Source: Nocardia sp. MH4
Lineage (GTDB): Bacteria; Actinomycetota; Actinomycetes; Mycobacteriales; Mycobacteriaceae
Assembly: GCF_019266065.1 (NCBI RefSeq)
Contig: NZ_LPNR01000101.1
Span: 1 to 64,000, forward strand
DNA: 64,000 nt
Reading direction: 5' to 3'
In this document: in pieces, positions 58,686 through 64,000 of the stretch
How the letters are laid out: each line of letters starts with the position of its first letter
Position numbering within the stretch: the stretch's first letter is position 1
The notes under the pieces: model-generated
Seen by the model: the letters and a program-made list of their open reading frames with translations, nothing else
Databases searched by the model: none
Told to the model about the DNA's origin: nothing
Program-made: the position numbers and the translations under genes

Positions 58686-59702
58686 ATGTCCATTCGGTGT
58701 TTCCGCCTGCGCGGATCCCGTCGTATCGGCGCTGCGACAGCAGGTGCCGTGATCGCTGTCTCGGCACTCGTCGGTTGCGGAACTGACTCCGCTACAACAG
58801 CTCCCACGGTGTCCGCCGATGAGACGGCGTCGTTCCCTCGCACCCTGGAGACCGCCAAGGGGCAAGTGACGATCCCCAGCGCGCCGCAGCGCGTGGTCGT
58901 CCTCGACACCGCCGAACTCGACTCGGTCACCCTGTTGGGAGTCACCCCGGTGGGCGCGGTCGTCCCGCATACCAAGACCGGGGGTGGCTTCCCCGGTTAC
59001 CTCGCGAGCGGTCTCGACAAGGTCAGCGATGTCGGCCCTCTGCTGGAGCCGAATCTGGAGCGCATCGCCTCGCTGAAGCCCGATCTGATCCTGTCCTCGA
59101 AGGTCCGCCACGACAAGATCTACGACAAGCTCAGAGGTATCGCGCCCACGGTTCTCACCGAGACCACCGGCGGCCCGTGGAAAGCAAACCTGGCGGTGCA
59201 CGCCGCTGCCCTCGGCCGTGATCAGGCCGCGGCGACCGCCCTGCGCAAGTACGAGGACCGAGCCCGGGCCCTCGGCGCGGCGATCACAACCGCACACCAT
59301 GACACGGCGCCCAGCGCCTCGGTCGTGCGGTTCCTCGCGGGGCCGACCCGGCTGTACCAGAGCACCTCGTTCAGCGGCGTCGTCTTGGCCGATGTCGGCC
59401 TGAATCGGCCCGCCTCGCAGACCTCGACCGACCCCAAGAAGACGATGACCGAGGTCAGTCCCGAGCAGATCGACCAGGCCGACGCCGACCTGATCTTCGT
59501 CGCCACGATCGACGACCCGGGCAAGACCCCGAAGAACGCGGTGACCAGCAGCCCTGTGTGGAAGGACCTGCGCGCGGTCCGCGACGGCAAGGTCTATGAG
59601 GTTCCCGACGAGACCTGGATGTCGGGCATCGGCGTCCAGGCGGCCCAGCGGATGCTCGCCGATATCGCCCAGGCCACCGGCGTGGCACTGCCCACCGAAT
59701 AG
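58686..59702 (+). CDS. Fe-siderophore-binding lipoprotein
   Basis: 338 residues. Signal with lipobox 'VIAVSALVGC', then a FepB/FhuD-type substrate-binding fold ('QRVVVLDTAELDSVTLLGVT', 'LEPNLERIASLKPDLILSSK', 'DLRAVRDGKVYEV'). Captures the ferric siderophore outside the membrane and delivers it to the FecCD channel. Confidence 0.88.
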   Translation: MSIRCFRLRGSRRIGAATAGAVIAVSALVGCGTDSATTAPTVSADETASFPRTLETAKGQVTIPSAPQRVVVLDTAELDSVTLLGVTPVGAVVPHTKTGGGFPGYLASGLDKVSDVGPLLEPNLERIASLKPDLILSSKVRHDKIYDKLRGIAPTVLTETTGGPWKANLAVHAAALGRDQAAATALRKYEDRARALGAAITTAHHDTAPSASVVRFLAGPTRLYQSTSFSGVVLADVGLNRPASQTSTDPKKTMTEVSPEQIDQADADLIFVATIDDPGKTPKNAVTSSPVWKDLRAVRDGKVYEVPDETWMSGIGVQAAQRMLADIAQATGVALPTE

Positions 59703-59734
59703 GTCCGCCCGCCGAACAAGACGAAAGGGTTGCC

Positions 59735-60925
59735 GTGCAGCTCTATCTGCTCGCATTGAATCCCACCGACTCGGTGTCGGACGGATATCTACCCGCCGCC
59801 ACCGCGCTCGGACTCGACGTCACGATCCTCAGCGACGATCCCGAACCGCACCAGGCACGCCACCCCGGCGTCGACGCGGTCCGCTGCGATGTCCGTGATC
59901 CCGAAACGGTCATCGCGGCGATCGCCGCGGGTCCCGCACCTGCCGCGGTCTTCACCAACAGTGACCATCTGCAAACCCCGGCCGCTATCGCCGCCGCGTA
60001 TTTCGGTCTGCCCGGCAAGGACTGGCGCGCGACGCTGCGGGTGAACAACAAGGCGGAGATGCGTCGTCGGCTGGACGCGGCAGGCCTCGGCGGGGTCTGG
60101 TCGGCCGAACTCGGTCCGCTGCAGGACCCGGCGACGCTGGCCGATCTCGCTGTGCCACTGCCCTGTGTGGTCAAACCACGCGAAGGAGTGGCCAGCGAGG
60201 ACGTGTACCTGGTGCACGATGTCGAGGAATTGGTGCTGCGCGGCAAGCACATTCGAGAGCGGCGTCCCGGGGTGCCGCTGCTCGTGGAGGAGTACTTGCC
60301 CGGTCAGTTGTTCACCGTGGAAACACTCGGTGACGGCCGACGGCGGCATGTGCTCGGCGGATTTCGCACCACACTCACCGCACCACCGCAATTCATCGAG
60401 TTGCGCCATACGTTCGTCGGCGCGCACCCGCCGCACATCCTCGGCCAGGTATGCGATCAGCTCGACGCGCTCGGGGTCGGATTCGGTGCCTGCCACACCG
60501 AGTTCGTCGTGGACCAGGGTCGTGCCCGGCTCATCGAGGTGAACTATCGCACCATCGGCGACCAGTGCGATCTGGCGCTACGTGACGTTGTCGGCATCGA
60601 CCTGTTCGAGCACGTCCTGCGCACCCACCTCGGGGAACCGCTCGCCGCCGATCTCGGGCTTCGCACCGGCTTCGGTGCCCGCGTCGATCACGTCTGCGCC
60701 GCGGATTCCGGCACGTTGCATGCCGCTCCCGCGGCGCTGACCCACGTTGTCGACGGTGTCGACCTCACCTATCGACCGCTGCGTGCGATCGGCAGCCACC
60801 ACCGGCTCACCCTCACCAATCGTGACTATGTCGGCGTCTTGCGCACCGTAGGTCCCGACAGCGCCACCGTCGACCGCGTCGCCGACCACTTCCTGACCGA
60901 GCAGCGCTGGGAGGTGCACCCGTGA
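59735..60925 (+). CDS. ATP-grasp ligase of siderophore synthesis (PvsA-like)
   Basis: 396 residues from GTG 59735 with GAAAGGG upstream. ATP-grasp features: 'LPCVVKPREGVASEDVYLVH', 'LLVEEYLPGQLFTVETLGDG' and 'HTEFVVDQGRARLIEVNYRT' (metal/ATP-binding Glu-Asn). In Vibrio the first gene of the vibrioferrin locus, pvsA, is an ATP-grasp enzyme of similar length. Overlaps the next gene (GTGA). It likely forms an amide bond between an amino-acid unit and a carboxylate. Confidence 0.85.
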   Translation: MQLYLLALNPTDSVSDGYLPAATALGLDVTILSDDPEPHQARHPGVDAVRCDVRDPETVIAAIAAGPAPAAVFTNSDHLQTPAAIAAAYFGLPGKDWRATLRVNNKAEMRRRLDAAGLGGVWSAELGPLQDPATLADLAVPLPCVVKPREGVASEDVYLVHDVEELVLRGKHIRERRPGVPLLVEEYLPGQLFTVETLGDGRRRHVLGGFRTTLTAPPQFIELRHTFVGAHPPHILGQVCDQLDALGVGFGACHTEFVVDQGRARLIEVNYRTIGDQCDLALRDVVGIDLFEHVLRTHLGEPLAADLGLRTGFGARVDHVCAADSGTLHAAPAALTHVVDGVDLTYRPLRAIGSHHRLTLTNRDYVGVLRTVGPDSATVDRVADHFLTEQRWEVHP

Positions 60926-62700
60926 CCGCGCCCGCCCACCCGAGTCCTATCGATCCCCTCCTTCTGCCCGACGCCGACGAATCCGCTCTGGTGCGGCGCA
61001 TGCTGGCGACGATGTTGCGCGAGGACGTCCTCGGCGTGCGGACCCGGTCGAGCACCGAGACCAGGCCCGACGGCCGGTGGTTACGCCTGACCCGCACCGT
61101 CGGCACAGAGTCGATCACCGTGTGCCTGCCCGTCGAGCCCGACGGTTTCCTCTGCACCGACACCGTGCGAGAGCCGCAACTGTGGCGCGAACCCGACGGC
61201 ACCCGATTCGATTCGGTGGCCGGAGTCGTCGGTGTGTTCGCCGACCTCGCCGATCCCGTCGACCGGAGTGGATTCGACGATTTCGGCGCCGAATGCGCGA
61301 GCGCGTTGTCTGCCATGCGACTACATACCGCGACCCGAGGCCGCACCACCGCGCGGCTCATTGCCACCTACGGGTGTCAGCTCGACCGATGGACCGGCCC
61401 GGCCGCCCTCGGCTTCGACACCCTCGCCGCGCGCCACGACCACCCCGTCTACCCCGCCGCCCGAGCGCGCACCGGGCTGACCACCGAGCAATTGCGTTCC
61501 TACGCACCAGAATTCCATCCCACCTTCGCCTTGCGCTGGCTGGCGGTCCCCGTGGAGCAGATCACCATCGTCGGGACTCTCGAACTGCCGGCGTTCTGGC
61601 CGACGCCCGCCCAGCTCGGCGCCCCGGAGCTGTCCTCGACACACGTGCTGCTACCGGTCCACCCGCTCAGCATCGGCCCGACCCTCGATCAGGCAATCCG
61701 ATCACTCGGTCTCGACGGCCGTGCGGTGCTGCTGGACACCGAGTTCCTCGACGTCGTGCCGACCTTGTCGATGCGGACCGTCGCCTGCCTCGACGCGCCC
61801 GGCGAATACCTCAAGCTGCCGCTGACCACCGCGACACTCGGCATCCGCAATGTCCGCACCATCCGGCCGAGGACCCTGTCCGACGGCGCACTGTGTCAAC
61901 GGCTGCTGACTACCGTGCTGGCCGGGGAAGCTCGCTTCCGCGAACGGATTCTGCTGGTGGACGAGAGCATCTACGCCCAGGCCGCCCACGAGCTGCTGGC
62001 GGTGCTGTGCCGGCGTGACCCGCCCGCGGTGCGCGGCTGCGTCGTCGTCCCGATGGCGGCCCTGCTGTGCCGCGCACACGACGGCCGCCCGGTGATCGAT
62101 CACCTGGCCGACCGCTTCTACGGCGGCGATGTCATCGCCCTGTTCGACGCCTGGCTCGAGCTGCTGTTCGACTGGCAGGCCACGCTGTTCGGATACGGCA
62201 TGGCGCTGGAATCACACCAACAGAACATCTCCCTCGTCCTCGACGACCGCGGTGGCCCCACGCTGCGCCTGTTGTTCAAGGACAACGACACCCCGCGCGT
62301 GCACACCACCCGGCTGCGGCACCGGCTCGGCGACGAACCGGCGGCCTTCGCCGATCCCCGGATCAATGTCGATGACGACGGGCCACTCACCGACCTGTTC
62401 ACCACGATCACCGTGCATCTGTGTGCCGGGGCTTTCGCGTTCGCTCTCGCCGACCTGGGTCGGGCACCGTTGTCCGACCTGCTCGGCATGGTCCGCGACC
62501 GGCTCGAGCAAGCCATCGCGCGCCTGGACACCCCGTGTGCCGACCGGTTGCGCGCCGACGTGCTGGAAGCGCCGTCGCTGCCGGTGAAAGCGATGGTCAG
62601 CGCCGCCACCTTGTTCAGCAAACAGCGCAGCGGTGCCGTGGATGTGAACAAGCACTACACGAGCGGACCCAACTATCTGCGTGACGGAGCGGCGCGGTGA
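60922..62700 (+). CDS. IucA/IucC-family NIS synthetase (PvsB-like)
   Basis: 592 residues. Conserved blocks 'LLPVHPLSIGPTLDQAI' (substrate/ATP loop), 'PTLSMRTVACLDAPGEYLKL' (S-x-R-T), 'GMALESHQQNISLVLDDRGG' and 'LFKDNDTPRVHTTRL' define NIS synthetases. They adenylate citrate or 2-oxoglutarate-type carboxylates and join them to amines or alcohols. A C-terminal ferric-reductase-like helical part follows. Starts in the ATP-grasp stop. Confidence 0.92.
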   Translation: MTAPAHPSPIDPLLLPDADESALVRRMLATMLREDVLGVRTRSSTETRPDGRWLRLTRTVGTESITVCLPVEPDGFLCTDTVREPQLWREPDGTRFDSVAGVVGVFADLADPVDRSGFDDFGAECASALSAMRLHTATRGRTTARLIATYGCQLDRWTGPAALGFDTLAARHDHPVYPAARARTGLTTEQLRSYAPEFHPTFALRWLAVPVEQITIVGTLELPAFWPTPAQLGAPELSSTHVLLPVHPLSIGPTLDQAIRSLGLDGRAVLLDTEFLDVVPTLSMRTVACLDAPGEYLKLPLTTATLGIRNVRTIRPRTLSDGALCQRLLTTVLAGEARFRERILLVDESIYAQAAHELLAVLCRRDPPAVRGCVVVPMAALLCRAHDGRPVIDHLADRFYGGDVIALFDAWLELLFDWQATLFGYGMALESHQQNISLVLDDRGGPTLRLLFKDNDTPRVHTTRLRHRLGDEPAAFADPRINVDDDGPLTDLFTTITVHLCAGAFAFALADLGRAPLSDLLGMVRDRLEQAIARLDTPCADRLRADVLEAPSLPVKAMVSAATLFSKQRSGAVDVNKHYTSGPNYLRDGAAR

Positions 62701-63896
62701 CCCGAGCGCCACTCGCCCCCACGCCGACCACGCAGGCCGGGCGCGGAAATCAGATCTACGCGGTGGCGGGATGCTATTTCGTCGCGTCCTTCGCGGCGCT
62801 CGGTCTACCGCCGTACCTGACGACGATCCTGCCCGAGCTCGGCGATCCGACGGCGCGGTGGGCCGGAGTGCTCTATGTCGTGCCTACCGTGTTCGGCGGT
62901 CTCGGCGCCCCACTGTGGGGCAGGCTCGCTGATCGGTACGGCCAGAAACGATTGCTGCTGCGCGCCCAACTCGGACTCGCGGCCGCGTTCCTGCTGGCCG
63001 GGTGGGCCGACTCACTGCCGCTGTTCGCCGCCGCACTGATCCTGCAGGGTGTACTCGGCGGCACCTTCGCCGCCTCGAGTGGGTATCTGGGTGCTTCGTT
63101 GCGCGGGCCCGCGCTGGCGCGGGCGCTGACCGTCCTGCAGGGCAGTGCCCGCCTGGCCCTGGTCATCGCGCCCATCGCCGTCGGGGCACTGTCACCGTGG
63201 TTGTCGCCGCATCGGCAGTATCTCGTGCTGGCGTTGCTACCGCTGGCTGCCGCGCTGATGCTGGCGTTCCTACCGGAACCCTCGGCCGGTGTCGATGAGC
63301 CGTCGCGAGCCGCTACCCACAGCGAAGCCGGCGACACCGCCTCGCTGCGGGCACTGTTCGCGCTGGAATTCGGTTTCGTCTTCGCTACCGTCGTCTCGTT
63401 TCCGTACCTGCAGGCGCTCATCGAACAACACCTGCCCGAAACCGGCGCCCTCGTCGTCGGCGTGTTGTTCGCCGTGCCCCACCTCGTGTATCTCGCCACC
63501 GCGACGACCGCGCAGCGAGTAGTGCGGCTCGACACCTCGACCCTTGTGATCATCGGATTCGGCTGCCTCGCACTGGGTTCGGCTGGACATCTGTGGGCGG
63601 ACAACCTGACCGAGCTCGTCCTCACCCGAGTCCTGCTCGGAGTCGGACTCACGCTGTGCCTGCTCGGCCGCAACGCGCTCGCCGCACACTGTGCGAGCCG
63701 TCGCCCGGCGGGGCGAATGTTCGGCTCGCTCGAATTCTTCGCCAAGGCCGGGGCGGTCGCCGCCGGTCTCACCGCCACCGTAGTGAACCTCGAATTCGGC
63801 CCCGCCGCACCAGCTCTGGCCGGTGCGGTCGTCGCAGCCGCCGCGCTGTCGATCACGACCGGCGCAGTCCTGCGCTCCCGGACCGCCGTCCACTGA
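62697..63896 (+). CDS. MFS siderophore exporter (PvsC-like)
   Basis: 399 residues, 12 predicted helices, GTG start in the synthetase stop. 'GRLADRYGQKRLLLRAQLGL' is motif A, and 'ARALTVLQGSARLALVIAPI' is in the middle helices. In this position in vibrioferrin-type operons the MFS protein (PvsC) exports the finished siderophore. Confidence 0.85.
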   Translation: MTRAPLAPTPTTQAGRGNQIYAVAGCYFVASFAALGLPPYLTTILPELGDPTARWAGVLYVVPTVFGGLGAPLWGRLADRYGQKRLLLRAQLGLAAAFLLAGWADSLPLFAAALILQGVLGGTFAASSGYLGASLRGPALARALTVLQGSARLALVIAPIAVGALSPWLSPHRQYLVLALLPLAAALMLAFLPEPSAGVDEPSRAATHSEAGDTASLRALFALEFGFVFATVVSFPYLQALIEQHLPETGALVVGVLFAVPHLVYLATATTAQRVVRLDTSTLVIIGFGCLALGSAGHLWADNLTELVLTRVLLGVGLTLCLLGRNALAAHCASRRPAGRMFGSLEFFAKAGAVAAGLTATVVNLEFGPAAPALAGAVVAAAALSITTGAVLRSRTAVH

Positions 63897-63912
63897 CCCG
63901 ATGGAGTCGTCC

Positions 63913-64000
63913 ATGTCGAACACCGCCCTGCCCGAAACGCTGACCGCGCCGTCCGTGCTGCCAAGTGCCGACGACGCCGTCGCCCACACCTTGCTCAACT
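63913..64000 (+). CDS. Start of a second IucA/IucC-type synthetase, cut by the right edge
   Basis: 29 codons from ATG 63913, 16 bases after the MFS stop. The visible end 'SADDAVAHTLLN' is the N-terminal helix pattern of IucA/IucC proteins (AxHTLLNCLLRE). The gene order predicts a PvsD-like synthetase, with a PLP decarboxylase (PvsE-like) beyond the window. Confidence 0.65.
   Translation, partial: MSNTALPETLTAPSVLPSADDAVAHTLLN

Noticed and set aside
1..64000. tRNA, rRNA, insertion sequences or attachment-site duplications
   Set aside because: None recognised on reading both strands. Short or diverged attachment repeats could be missed without a computed self-alignment.

Overview
The window is high-GC DNA from a mycolic-acid-type actinobacterium, most likely Nocardia or a close relative. 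Supporting signs are the lpqS-cysK2-MFS copper gene order known from mycobacteria, a cutinase-family protein, XRE regulators of the DUF5753 and MmyB types, frequent ATGA/GTGA stop-start overlaps and an IdeR/DtxR-like iron box. No rRNA, tRNA, ribosomal protein, transposase or CRISPR array was seen. Nearly everything is accessory, so this is either a large plasmid or a chromosomal island region. That placement is an inference.

Region 1 (1-15 kb) looks plasmid- or integrative-element-like. It holds a winged-helix protein cut by the left edge, a 725-base gene-free stretch with four exact 12-bp repeats, and a leftward operon. The operon encodes a 31-residue hydrophobic peptide, a Pro-rich/glycine-zipper secreted protein, a cutinase-like protein, a lipase-like protein lacking its nucleophile serine, a membrane-anchored protein, and a ParA-like domain fused to a SARP-type activator. 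Then come two MmyB-type regulators flanking a 35-residue ORF, CutA, a TPR regulator without a normal start codon, a coupled three-gene set, a second protein related to the membrane-anchored one, a stand-alone DUF5753 domain and a methyltransferase.

Region 2 (15.3-26.4 kb) is the most unusual part. A tight operon encodes a Gfo/Idh/MocA-like protein, a methyltransferase, a GT2 glycosyltransferase and a complete extra valyl-tRNA synthetase. A 2H-phosphoesterase (2'-5' RNA ligase-like) gene follows, then two paralogous XRE-TPR regulators, an SGNH hydrolase and a NUDIX hydrolase. A near-identical 22-bp element plus ~110-nt leader occurs beside both XRE-TPR regulators and again at 11.5 kb. No known pathway was recognised.

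Region 3 (26.5-35.2 kb) is an arsenic island: ArsO-like monooxygenase, MFS exporter, Cys-tailed flavoprotein, a divergent ArsR-GNAT fusion, a TSUP permease, ArsR, ACR3 and three tandem low-molecular-weight-phosphatase-type arsenate reductases. Region 4 (35.3-39.6 kb) has a HEPN-like protein and a two-gene prokaryotic Argonaute system (catalytically dead PIWI protein plus a PD-(D/E)XK partner).

Region 5 (40.1-55.5 kb) is a copper/metal region: CopB-type ATPase with a CsoR-like operator, an MFS/AraC pair, a scar joining TetR and MFS remnants, a His-rich secreted protein followed by a 21-residue Cys/Met-rich peptide, lpqS-cysK2-MFS, YcnI, CopZ, a TauE-cupredoxin fusion, small membrane proteins, an orphan M56 protease and an M23 peptidase. 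Six copies of a spaced CTAC-N11-GTAG element, resembling BlaI/CopY-type operators, are scattered through it. Region 6 (55.7-64 kb) is an iron-box-controlled operon: FecCD permeases, ATPase and binding protein, then ATP-grasp, IucA/IucC synthetase, MFS and the start of another synthetase. This is the gene order of the Vibrio vibrioferrin locus, and it continues past the right edge.
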